Assembly: GCA_002382605.1 (NCBI GenBank)
Contig: DFYG01000132.1
Span: 1-7,341 of the forward strand
Length of the DNA stretch: 7,341 nt
Source of the DNA: Synergistaceae bacterium UBA4088
Lineage (GTDB): Bacteria > Synergistota > Synergistia > Synergistales > Thermovirgaceae
Direction of reading: 5' to 3'
Shown in pieces: positions 1 to 5,111 of the stretch. Numbering within the stretch: the first letter of the stretch is position 1; each line of letters starts with the position of its first letter. The notes beneath the pieces are model-generated. The model did no database searches. It saw only the letters and a list, made by a program, of their open reading frames with translations, and had not been told where the DNA came from. Both the position numbers and the translations under genes were made by a program.

Positions 1-33
1 GGAACTTATAGGGGTCAAACCTACACTTTTGAC
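1..33 (+). repeat. Interspersed repeat, copy A
   Basis: First of five related copies in the window (A, B, E, C, D), all on the plus strand. It begins GGAACTTATAGGGGTCA and ends ACCTACACTTTTGAC. Against copy B, 29 of 33 aligned bases match, with one single-base gap. The left edge of the window cuts off whatever lies upstream, so it cannot be told whether this copy also ends a gene. The wording of the motif resembles repeats I associate with REP/Y1-transposase surroundings in Desulfobacterota. That link is recollection, and no transposase is present here. Confidence 0.7.
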
Positions 34-117
34 TAAATGGTAATTGGAGGCCTTCTGTTATCGCGAACTTGCCTTTTTCTTATTTTTGAAGGACAAGACA
101 GGTTTCAAAAGGGTAGG

Positions 118-897
118 GTGACAGCCTTGCGAAATGGCCGGATCGCCGGAAGGCTTGTAGAGCTCGGGCAGGATCTTTTCCAAGCCCCAAAACAGTTTGT
201 AGAATTCACTAAGGTCCGTGAAGCGGATGTCTTGTTGAATGATATTGGGGGCCATCCTCATGCCTTTGTACTCGCCTGCGTAATGGACAGGCAGATCAAG
301 GCTGAAAGGGCCTGGCTGATACCTTACAAAATATCGCTGAAGATAGGCAGCCCCTCCTTCGATGCTTTCAGCAGACTCTCCCAGGAAGAGATCAAGGATC
401 ACATGTCCCGCCCGGAGTCTCTTCACCGTTTCGTTGAGATAATGAGCAAGTATTTATTTCTGGCCATTGGACGAATCCAGGATCAATATCAGGGGGATGC
501 CTCCAGGATCTGGGTGGGGAATCCATCAAGTGCGGAATTGGTCTACCGTTTCCTGGAATTTGAGGGGATAGGACCCAAGATTGCCACCATGGCGGCAAAT
601 ATCCTTTCCCGTGAGTTCAAGATCCCTCTTTCCGATTATTTCTCCATCGATATCTCTGCCGATGTCCACGTGAGGAGGGTCTTTGCCCGGCTCGGTATCT
701 GTCCGGAGGATGCCTCTGTCGAACAGGTTATCTACAAGGCCAGGTCCCTACACCCCGAGTTTCCCGGTCTGATGGATCTCCCCTGCTGGGAGATAGGGAG
801 ACAGTGGTGCAAGCCACATAACCCCGAGTGTGGAGCTTGTTATATGAAGGATATATGTCCTACGGTAAATAAGGGCGCAACAGTTCCTGAGGAGTGA
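118..897 (+). CDS. EndoIII-like HhH-GPD DNA glycosylase with Fe-S cluster loop
   Basis: Base-excision repair enzyme of the HhH-GPD superfamily, expected to act on damaged DNA bases; the substrate cannot be read from sequence. The open frame begins at ATG 37, and residue numbers here count from there. The helix-hairpin-helix shows as GIGPKIA with Lys181, the position of the EndoIII catalytic lysine. DVHVRRV carries Asp209, the position of the catalytic aspartate. The C-terminus has Cys258-x6-Cys265-x2-Cys268-x5-Cys274, the EndoIII-type 4Fe-4S spacing. The conserved N-terminal block HPHAFVLACVMDRQIKAE begins near residue 73. I prefer a start at GTG 118 (an AAGGG lies upstream) or TTG 127 (GGTAGG, 9 nt spacer). 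ATG 37 has no visible ribosome site, begins three bases after repeat A, and would add about 27 hydrophobic residues. The HNH gene follows after 16 nt, suggesting co-transcription. Confidence 0.85.
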   Translation: MTALRNGRIAGRLVELGQDLFQAPKQFVEFTKVREADVLLNDIGGHPHAFVLACVMDRQIKAERAWLIPYKISLKIGSPSFDAFSRLSQEEIKDHMSRPESLHRFVEIMSKYLFLAIGRIQDQYQGDASRIWVGNPSSAELVYRFLEFEGIGPKIATMAANILSREFKIPLSDYFSIDISADVHVRRVFARLGICPEDASVEQVIYKARSLHPEFPGLMDLPCWEIGRQWCKPHNPECGACYMKDICPTVNKGATVPEE

Positions 898-901
898 ATC
901 T

Positions 902-906
902 GGAGG
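902..906 (+). promoter_or_regulatory. Shine-Dalgarno site fixing the TTG start of the HNH gene
   Basis: GGAGG lies 7 nt before TTG 914, and no ATG or GTG in that frame is comparably placed. It lies just past the stop codon of the upstream glycosylase gene. Confidence 0.6.
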
Positions 907-913
907 TGGTGTT

Positions 914-1483
914 TTGGAAGAAAAATCTTCAGTACTTGCAGAAGTTTGCAGAGTTCTTTCCGTTTCTGGATCAAATGCTGCAGCCCAAATCCTTTGCCGG
1001 GAATACCCCTTCCATCCAAGTACTGCAAAATCCCGAAATTATGGGCCTTGTGAATCCATCAAAATTTTTGTACGGGATGGCTTTGTGGACCGATATGCTG
1101 GACACCGGCTGATTTTTCCACCAGTTCTACGCCTGCTCTCTTTAATGATGCCTGATGAATTCCCATATCAGCTCCTCTGGAAAACGGAAGTTACTCACCC
1201 AGCCTATTACGAACTCAGCGCAACCATTGATCATCTGGTTCCAGTTTCCCGAGGAGGGAGTAACGAGGAATCTAATCTGGTTACTACATCAATGATCAAA
1301 AATAGCGCAAAAGGCAACTGTACCCTTGAGGAGTTGGGATGGACGGTGCATCCTAAAGGAAATATTGGCGAATGGGACGGCTTGCTCAGTTGGTTTGTAG
1401 ATTTCACAGAAACTCATCCAGATTTATGTGAAAAAAGTTGGATCAAGAGCTGGTTCCGAGCTGCAAAATCTTTCAGTTCCTAG
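914..1483 (+). CDS. HNH endonuclease family protein
   Basis: A 189-residue protein with a beta-beta-alpha-metal (HNH) nuclease core. The signature is IDHLVPVSRGG followed by SNLV and MIKNSAKGN: Asp106-His107 (general base), Asn121, and Asn130 in place of the third His, so it reads as an HNN variant. It lacks the CxxC zinc knuckle of many HNH proteins. From about residue 51 onward (IFVRDGFVDRY, then the DH motif, then a Trp-rich tail with WDGLLSWF) it looks like an intact family member. The first 45 or so residues look poorly conserved. The start is TTG 914, supported by GGAGG at 902-906; a different reading frame starting at 894 is a shadow. It probably shares a transcript with the upstream glycosylase, so a joint DNA-processing role is possible but is inference. 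No restriction or methylation partner is visible. Confidence 0.8.
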   Translation: MEEKSSVLAEVCRVLSVSGSNAAAQILCREYPFHPSTAKSRNYGPCESIKIFVRDGFVDRYAGHRLIFPPVLRLLSLMMPDEFPYQLLWKTEVTHPAYYELSATIDHLVPVSRGGSNEESNLVTTSMIKNSAKGNCTLEELGWTVHPKGNIGEWDGLLSWFVDFTETHPDLCEKSWIKSWFRAAKSFSS

Positions 1484-1498
1484 CAAAGCCAGGTGCGG

Positions 1499-1535
1499 GC
1501 CGTTCCGGTTTTGAAGGCTGGAAACGCTAGTTTTT
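1499..1535 (+). terminator. Possible intrinsic terminator after the HNH gene
   Basis: CGTTCCGG at 1501-1508 pairs with CTGGAAACG at 1518-1526, giving eight pairs with one bulged A and one G-T pair around a 9-nt loop. A T5 run at 1531-1535 follows four bases after the stem. It lies 15 nt past the HNH stop codon, where a terminator for the glycosylase-HNH transcript would be expected. The bulge and the gap before the T run make it weak. Confidence 0.4.
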
Positions 1536-1566
1536 CTCGCTGGCCCTCGTTGGGGAGGTATCCTTT

Positions 1567-1713
1567 GTGAGAGATAAAGCGGGGAAGGATGTGGAGTACA
1601 CGGAAACAGGAGGGGAATTCTACCCCCGTTTCGGAGGGTTCGGAGATCTTAAAGATAGATGGTCGAACCTACCAGAAAGAGATCGCCATCTTTGCGGAAA
1701 GGGAACCTTATAA
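1567..1713 (+). CDS. Small ORF of 48 codons ending inside a repeat; unknown product
   Basis: I do not recognise this protein. GTG 1567 is preceded by GGGGAGG at 1552-1558 with an 8-nt spacer, a better ribosome site than several real genes here have. The product is charged and Gly/Arg-rich (EFYPRFGGFGDLKDRW near the middle) and ends in GTL followed by TAA. Those last codons are bases of repeat copy B, so the gene may have been longer and been cut short by arrival of the repeat. Upstream the frame is open only to 1531, after a TAG at 1528-1530. It could also be chance open sequence, since no domain is visible and it is very short. Confidence 0.3.
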   Translation: MRDKAGKDVEYTETGGEFYPRFGGFGDLKDRWSNLPERDRHLCGKGTL

Positions 1714-1736
1714 GGGTCACACCTGCGCTTTTGACA
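1702..1736 (+). repeat. Interspersed repeat, copy B
   Basis: GGAACCTTATAAGGGTCA followed by ACCTGCGCTTTTGACA; same orientation as the other copies. Its TTATAA supplies the stop codon of the short frame beginning at 1567, which then ends in Gly-Thr-Leu. It precedes the toxin-antitoxin cassette. A perfect 10-bp palindrome, CCTTGCAAGG, lies just beyond it at 1747-1756. Role unknown. Confidence 0.65.
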
Positions 1737-1800
1737 ACGATAGGAACCTTGCAAGGCACCATCCAGCTAAGGGAATTGGCCAGGGCCGGGTTGGTTTTTC

Positions 1801-1829
1801 TTGACAGAGGATCTTTCCGGTTGTATCTT
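1801..1829 (+). promoter_or_regulatory. Probable sigma70-type promoter of the toxin-antitoxin pair
   Basis: A perfect -35 box TTGACA at 1801-1806 is followed 17 nt later by TATCTT at 1824-1829, which matches four of six positions of the -10 consensus. A TATAAA at 1832-1837 is a better -10 by sequence, but its 25-nt spacing is wrong. The antitoxin ATG is about 40 nt downstream. Such modules are normally autoregulated by the antitoxin, but I see no clear operator palindrome over this promoter. Confidence 0.5.
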
Positions 1830-1869
1830 TGTATAAACATTGTAACAACCACAGACCAGGGAGGCCATC

Positions 1870-2097
1870 ATGATCAAGAACCTTACCAAACACGGAAACA
1901 GTCTGGCGCTGGTCATTGAGAAGCCCCTTCTGGAGCTGCTCGGAGCTGACGCGGAAACGTCCTTCGACGTTACCACCGACGGACAGGTCCTGATCCTTTC
2001 TCCGGTGAAGGAAGCCGGTCGCCGGGAGGAGTTCAGGACTGCCCTCGACAAGGTCAATGCCCGCTACCCCAGGGCGCTGAAGAAGCTTGCGGAGTAA
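1870..2097 (+). CDS. AbrB/MazE-type (SpoVT-AbrB) antitoxin of a Doc toxin
   Basis: A 75-residue protein. Residues 1-46 have the swapped-hairpin AbrB/MazE DNA-binding pattern: KNLTKHGNSLALVI, then LELLGADAET, then GQVLILSPV. The remaining charged helical tail (EEFRTALDKVNARYPRALKKL) would be the part that binds and neutralises the toxin. The start is clear: ATG 1870 with GGGAGG about 6 nt upstream. The toxin gene begins three bases after its stop codon, the usual order of antitoxin first. By family knowledge it should repress its own operon, alone or with the toxin. AbrB-fold antitoxins paired with Doc are a known variation on the Phd-Doc pair of phage P1. Confidence 0.88.
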   Translation: MIKNLTKHGNSLALVIEKPLLELLGADAETSFDVTTDGQVLILSPVKEAGRREEFRTALDKVNARYPRALKKLAE

Positions 2098-2100
2098 GTA

Positions 2101-2499
2101 ATGGAGCCGACGTTCCTCAGTCTGGCCGAAGTGCTGGAGATCCACCAGGATCAGGTGGCGCGTTATGGAGGTGCTTCCGGCATTCGGGATATAAATCTGC
2201 TGAAGTCTGCTCTCGCCATGCCGTCGGCCACTTACAGTGGAGAGTTCCTGCACACCGATGTTTATGAGATGGCGGCCGCCTATCTTTTCCATCTGGTCAG
2301 GAACCATCCATTTCTCGATGGCAACAAACGGGTCGGAGCGGTGGCGGCGATGGTGTTCCTTGCCCTGAACGGCTACGACTTCGATACTCCTGAAGATGAT
2401 CTCGCCGAGATGGTTCTTGCTGTCGCACGTGGCGAGGTAAACAAGGCCGAGGTTGCGGTGTTCATCCGGCGTTGGTGCAGGGAGCCGGGAACCACATAG
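2101..2499 (+). CDS. doc: Doc/Fic-family toxin (death-on-curing type)
   Basis: A 132-residue protein of the usual Doc length. The Fic/Doc signature is HPFLDGNKR at residues 69-77: catalytic His69, Asp73, and the anion-binding GNKR loop. The N-terminal pattern with YGGASGIRDINLLKSAL and the block around DVYEMAAAYLFHL are also typical. Characterised Doc of phage P1 phosphorylates elongation factor EF-Tu and stops translation; the same role is inferred here. GGAG at 2091-2094, overlapping the end of the antitoxin gene, is the probable ribosome site. The last residues, Gly-Thr-Thr, and the TAG stop are encoded by repeat copy E, so the original C-terminus may have been altered. The core is intact and the module could be functional. 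Confidence 0.9.
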   Translation: MEPTFLSLAEVLEIHQDQVARYGGASGIRDINLLKSALAMPSATYSGEFLHTDVYEMAAAYLFHLVRNHPFLDGNKRVGAVAAMVFLALNGYDFDTPEDDLAEMVLAVARGEVNKAEVAVFIRRWCREPGTT

Positions 2500-2563
2500 G
2501 TTCAGCCCGTACGTTTTTTAAAAACCAAGATAAAACCTCGTAAATACTGGTTTTTTGGAGCAA
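2488..2563 (+). repeat. Interspersed repeat, copy E (full-length form)
   Basis: A 76-bp relative of copy C at 4810-4886. The left part (GGAACCACATAGG, then TTCAG, then TACG) is diverged. The right 42 bases (2522-2563 against 4845-4886) match at 39 positions without gaps, and the last 32 differ at one base. The right part can fold: AAAACC at 2532-2537 pairs with GGTTTT at 2549-2554, with GTA and TAC able to pair inside. The Doc stop codon (2497-2499) lies in its left part. The T run of the hairpin might weakly terminate transcription of the toxin-antitoxin pair. Confidence 0.7.
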
Positions 2564-2879
2564 TCCATCCATCACTGGTGTAGTGAGGTGAGCGTTATTG
2601 CCGAGATCCAGGTGTAACTGACTGACTTTCCAACCCAGAGGATTTTTCATTTCCTCCGAAGAGAGCAACGCTTCACTCTCCGCTCCTTACTCTTTTTTAT
2701 CTCGTCTGCATGAAAGGTGTCCTCCAGATCCTCCAGATGCGTCAATATTGCCTCCCCCCCCGTAAAAAATCCTTGTTCTGTCTGTCCTTTTCGCAAGTCC
2801 AGCAAGCTGTTCCTGGATATCTCCCGTCTGTGTTCTATTATCACTGTCCAGGCTCTTTGCCGGCAGTAAAATATACCAA
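2564..2879. other. Gene-free stretch between the two cassettes, possible decayed antitoxin on minus strand
   Basis: No convincing gene on either strand. The minus strand is open from about 2870 down to 2647 and reads REISRNSLLDLRKGQ, then EAILTHLEDLEDTFHADEIKK. That faintly recalls the C-terminal half of Phd/YefM-type antitoxins, but the frame would have to begin under the plus-strand promoter and has no ribosome site. It contains a C8 run at 2754-2761 and a tandem 9-bp repeat (CCTCCAGAT twice, 2721-2738). A degraded gene is the most that can be argued. Confidence 0.3.
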
Positions 2880-2907
2880 TTGACACAAAAAATAGTTTTA
2901 GTATAAT
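2880..2907 (+). promoter_or_regulatory. Consensus sigma70-type promoter of the XRE-M78/PIN/DUF6429 operon
   Basis: TTGACA at 2880-2885 and TATAAT at 2902-2907 are both perfect, separated by 16 bp. Transcription should begin near 2914, about 20 nt before the GTG start of the first gene. A promoter this strong in front of an XRE-family regulator suggests that the encoded repressor holds it down. The palindromic operator such proteins usually use is not obvious here. Confidence 0.75.
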
Positions 2908-2917
2908 CATTCTTGGG

Positions 2918-2926
2918 AAGGAGGTG
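2918..2926 (+). promoter_or_regulatory. Strong Shine-Dalgarno site fixing GTG 2934
   Basis: AAGGAGGTG lies 7 nt before GTG 2934. It rules out the longer frame from TTG 2913, because that codon sits at the predicted transcription start and would leave no leader. Confidence 0.75.
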
Positions 2927-2933
2927 TTCCCCA

Positions 2934-4049
2934 GTGGATTTTTTGGATGTTGCAAGAAATGTCCGGAGAAACAGGATCGCAAAGGGCTTCAGTCAACGGA
3001 AACTGGCTGGATCTGCGGGTATTTCCGAGCTTTCCGTAAAAAATATTGAATCGGCAAAGGTTGAAGCTCGTATTAAAACCTTGCAGTCTATTGCTAAGGC
3101 CCTTGGCGTGAAGCTAAACGAGCTTTTTATCCCAGTGAAAGAATTGCAAACCGTCCGTTTCCGTTCAACAAAAAATATGCGTAAACGTGAAAACATATTG
3201 GCTAAGGCCGCCAGATGGCTTGAAGATTTTAACTACCTTGAAGATGTTCTGGGCCGAAAGAACACCTTTCACCTGGAAGCCATTAGAGATTTTTGCTCCA
3301 GGGATGAGCCTGCTGAGGCAGCCCGTATTTGCCGTGAGAGGCTGAACCTCGACTCGAAGGAGCCCATTCACGATATTTGCGGCCTCCTTGAAAAAGCCGG
3401 AGTAAAGGTTCTTGCGCTTCCTTTGGCTTCAGATGGTTTTTTCGGACTCTCCATAGGTCAGGAGGACGGAGGCCCGGCTATCATTGTCAACGACGAGGAT
3501 CGAATCACTCCGGAAAGGCGCATTTTCAGCGCTGCACATGAATTGGGGCACCTGATGCTTCACCCGGAGGCTTTCAACGTAAAAGAAACCCTTGAAGACA
3601 AGGAACAGGAACATCAGGCGGATTGTTTCGCCGGTTATTTCCTGATGTCTGACGTCGGTTTCATCAACGAATGGGACGAAGCTTCAGGCCTGCACTGGGT
3701 TGACAGGATTTTGAAGGTAAAAGGTATTTTTCGGGTCAGCTACAAAACTGTCCTGAAGAGGCTGATCGATCTTGGCAAAATCGATGACACGATATGGCCG
3801 AAATTTAACAGTGCCTATTGCAGCAGATACGGGAAAAGATTGCTATTCAGAGAGGAGCCGAATGGATTTGGAGATGGAAACGAACCGTTCAGACTTGCTC
3901 CTTTCGTTTTCTTCGAAGATCGTTTCAAACGTCTGGTAAGGGAAGCGGTTGAGAAAGACAAGATATCACTGAGTAGGGGAGCCGAAATGCTAGGCATGCC
4001 TATTTTAGAGATGCGGGAACTTATACAGAGTTGGGAGATCGTTGCGTGA
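2934..4049 (+). CDS. XRE-HTH / M78 (ImmA/IrrE) zinc metalloprotease regulator
   Basis: A 371-residue fusion. Residues about 5-65 form an XRE helix-turn-helix (RIAKGFSQRKLAGSAG, then NIESAKVEARIKTLQSIAKALGV in outline). Residues about 140-240 are an M78 peptidase with the zinc site HELGH (His202, Glu203, His206) and the downstream EHQADCFAGYFLM block, whose Glu226 is the probable third ligand. Family members sense a signal and cleave or act as repressors: ImmA cuts ImmR, IrrE/PprI cuts DdrO. The C-terminal 25 or so residues (KISLSRGAEMLGMPILEMRELI) look like the helix-turn-helix tail of UPF0175 antitoxins, known partners of PIN toxins. Inference: this is the regulator/antitoxin of the PIN nuclease whose start codon overlaps its stop by four bases. 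Start chosen from the Shine-Dalgarno site. Confidence 0.88.
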   Translation: MDFLDVARNVRRNRIAKGFSQRKLAGSAGISELSVKNIESAKVEARIKTLQSIAKALGVKLNELFIPVKELQTVRFRSTKNMRKRENILAKAARWLEDFNYLEDVLGRKNTFHLEAIRDFCSRDEPAEAARICRERLNLDSKEPIHDICGLLEKAGVKVLALPLASDGFFGLSIGQEDGGPAIIVNDEDRITPERRIFSAAHELGHLMLHPEAFNVKETLEDKEQEHQADCFAGYFLMSDVGFINEWDEASGLHWVDRILKVKGIFRVSYKTVLKRLIDLGKIDDTIWPKFNSAYCSRYGKRLLFREEPNGFGDGNEPFRLAPFVFFEDRFKRLVREAVEKDKISLSRGAEMLGMPILEMRELIQSWEIVA

Positions 4050-4567
4050 AGGACAAAACTGGCGGGCAGAAGATATTGATCATGGATGCCTGCATCCTGA
4101 TCGATTTTCTCCATTCTGACAGGAGTGTTTTTAAACTGATCTCGAATCATTTAGGAGCGCTCTACGTGGCAAACCCGGTACTTGAAGAAATAAAGGAAAT
4201 TGAAAACGAGCAGGAACTGGCTAAAATTGGTTTGGAAGTGGTTGAACCCGAAACGGGGGATGCCATGGCCCCCGGTGGTAATGTCGGTCCTTTATCATTC
4301 CAGGACTGGATTTGCCTGCTAACGGCTAAAAGGAACGGTTTTGCATGTGTCACTAACGATAATAAGCTTATGCAAACTTGCAAAAAGGAAGGCGTTGATA
4401 CTATCAGGGGGTTAGCCCTTCTTGTGAAATTACACGAGGCCGGGGGAATCACCGCGGAGCATGCGCTTCTCATCGGCCGTGAAATCCATATATCGAACCC
4501 TAAACATATTTCAGCCGTAATACTGGCTAAATTCAAGAAAATAATTGAAGGCCAGACAGGAGGTTGA
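4046..4567 (+). CDS. PIN-domain ribonuclease, probable toxin
   Basis: A 173-residue protein with the PIN acidic set: Asp14 in ILIMDACILIDFL, Glu47 or Glu48 in NPVLEEIKE, Asp87 in LSFQDWICL, and Asp105 in CVTNDNKLM. PIN proteins are metal-dependent RNases, and the type II toxins among them cleave tRNA, rRNA or mRNA; the target here is unknown. A C-terminal extension beyond residue 115 (RGLALLVKLHEAGGI onward) resembles the DUF3368-like PIN proteins. The frame is open from TTG 4031, but GTG 4046 is the better start: it forms a GTGA overlap with the upstream stop, has GGGAG at 4033-4037 eight bases away, and gives a compact N-terminus. Tight coupling to the XRE-M78 gene suggests a toxin held in check by its neighbour. 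Confidence 0.85.
   Translation: MKDKTGGQKILIMDACILIDFLHSDRSVFKLISNHLGALYVANPVLEEIKEIENEQELAKIGLEVVEPETGDAMAPGGNVGPLSFQDWICLLTAKRNGFACVTNDNKLMQTCKKEGVDTIRGLALLVKLHEAGGITAEHALLIGREIHISNPKHISAVILAKFKKIIEGQTGG
4558..4563 (+). promoter_or_regulatory. Shine-Dalgarno site fixing GTG 4572
   Basis: AGGAGG lies 8 nt before GTG 4572 and overlaps the last codons of the PIN gene. It excludes the longer frame from TTG 4545, which has no ribosome site. Confidence 0.7.
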
Positions 4568-4571
4568 GGCC

Positions 4572-4808
4572 GTGGAATTCGACAAGGACAAGGTAGATGA
4601 GATGACGCTGGCGCTGCTGTGGCTTGTTTTCCATGAGGATCGGGACGGGACGACCAGGGCGTGGAAAAGTTTTGACTGGGGGACCATGGACCGGCTTCAT
4701 GAAAAGGGCTACATCAGTGACCCGAAAAGGAAGACAAAATCTGTATCAGTAAGCCCGGAAGGTGCCAGCAAGTCCGAAAAACTTTTCAAAAAACACTTTG
4801 AGGTGTAA
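4572..4808 (+). CDS. Small DUF6429-like protein, third gene of the operon
   Basis: A 78-residue acidic-then-basic protein that I match from memory to DUF6429: FDKDKVDEMTLALLWLVF near the start, then TRAWKSFDW, then MDRLHEKGYISDP, then SVSVSPEGASKSEKLF. The second half has the look of a small winged helix (MDRLHEKGYI followed by a hairpin and SPEG), but no function is established that I know of. The start is GTG 4572, chosen on its AGGAGG; the PIN stop codon is four bases upstream, so the two are co-translated. Inclusion in this operon suggests it works with the protease-nuclease pair, perhaps as a second antitoxin or a sensor. That is inference. Repeat copy C begins one base after its stop codon. 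Confidence 0.75.
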   Translation: MEFDKDKVDEMTLALLWLVFHEDRDGTTRAWKSFDWGTMDRLHEKGYISDPKRKTKSVSVSPEGASKSEKLFKKHFEV

Positions 4809-4809
4809 G

Positions 4810-4886
4810 GGAACCTTATAGGTATTCAGACCTACGCTTTTGACAAACCATGACAAAACCCCGTAAATACTGGTTTTTTGGAGCAA
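4810..4886 (+). repeat. Interspersed repeat, copy C (full-length form)
   Basis: A 77-bp element that opens with GGAACCTTATAGG and continues with CCTACGCTTTTGACA. It closes with the hairpin-forming part also found at 2522-2563: AAAACC at 4855-4860 against GGTTTT at 4872-4877. It follows the DUF6429-like gene after a single base and is a direct repeat of copy E, so together the two bracket the three-gene operon. It may also serve as a weak terminator. Confidence 0.75.
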
Positions 4887-4894
4887 AAATTAGG

Positions 4895-4942
4895 CCCAGA
4901 GGGGTCTACCATTGAATTATTGCATTAGAGGGACCCCTTGGG
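4895..4942 (+). other. Strong hairpin in intergenic DNA
   Basis: CCCA (4895-4898), a bulged G, and AGGGGTC (4900-4906) pair with GACCCCT (4932-4938) and TGGG (4939-4942). This gives 11 pairs around a 25-nt AT-rich loop. No T run follows, so it is not a typical terminator. It lies between repeat C and the terminator-like structure at 4959-5040 and could be the 5' arm of the same RNA. Confidence 0.45.
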
Positions 4943-4958
4943 TTGGATTATTATTGAG

Positions 4959-5040
4959 ATGACGGAGGTGTGGCTCTTGGGGTCCGTAGGCCGGTAATCC
5001 GGTCTTACTTGGGTTTGAAATGCCGCCTCCGTCATTTTTT
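4959..5040 (+). ncRNA. Candidate structured small RNA ending in an intrinsic terminator
   Basis: ATGACGGAGG (4959-4968) pairs perfectly with CCTCCGTCAT (5026-5035), and the run T5035-5040 follows at once. Inside, GGC (4972-4974) can pair with GCC (5022-5024). A compact hairpin, GGCCGG-TAAT-CCGGTC, fills 4989-5004. The closing stem is too far apart for a simple terminator loop (57 nt), so a branched RNA is likelier. I match it to no known riboswitch or RNA family. TTGACA at 4840-4845 inside repeat C is a possible -35 box, with only a poor -10 at 4864-4869. No plus-strand gene follows, so it would be a stand-alone RNA or the 3' end of the operon transcript. Confidence 0.35.
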
Positions 5041-5111
5041 GTTGTCCGCTGGCGTAATCTGGAATGGTCCCGATCGAAACAGGACAGTGGCTTAAGTGGT
5101 AGACGGAAGAA

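Noticed and set aside
1717..2307. Long minus-strand open frame (196 codons) across the toxin-antitoxin pair
   Set aside because: It is antisense to two clearly recognisable genes, resembles no family and has low-complexity composition. It is a shadow of their codon use.
2913..2933. TTG 2913 as the start of the XRE-M78 gene
   Set aside because: It coincides with the predicted transcription start and lies upstream of the Shine-Dalgarno site that serves GTG 2934.
4961..5034. tRNA-like object: 74 nt with a 7-bp acceptor-like stem and an unpaired A before the T run
   Set aside because: The T-arm does not pair, the T-loop lacks the TTCGA pattern, and the inner hairpin has a 4-nt loop where an anticodon loop needs 7. 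A non-tRNA structured RNA with a terminator fits better.
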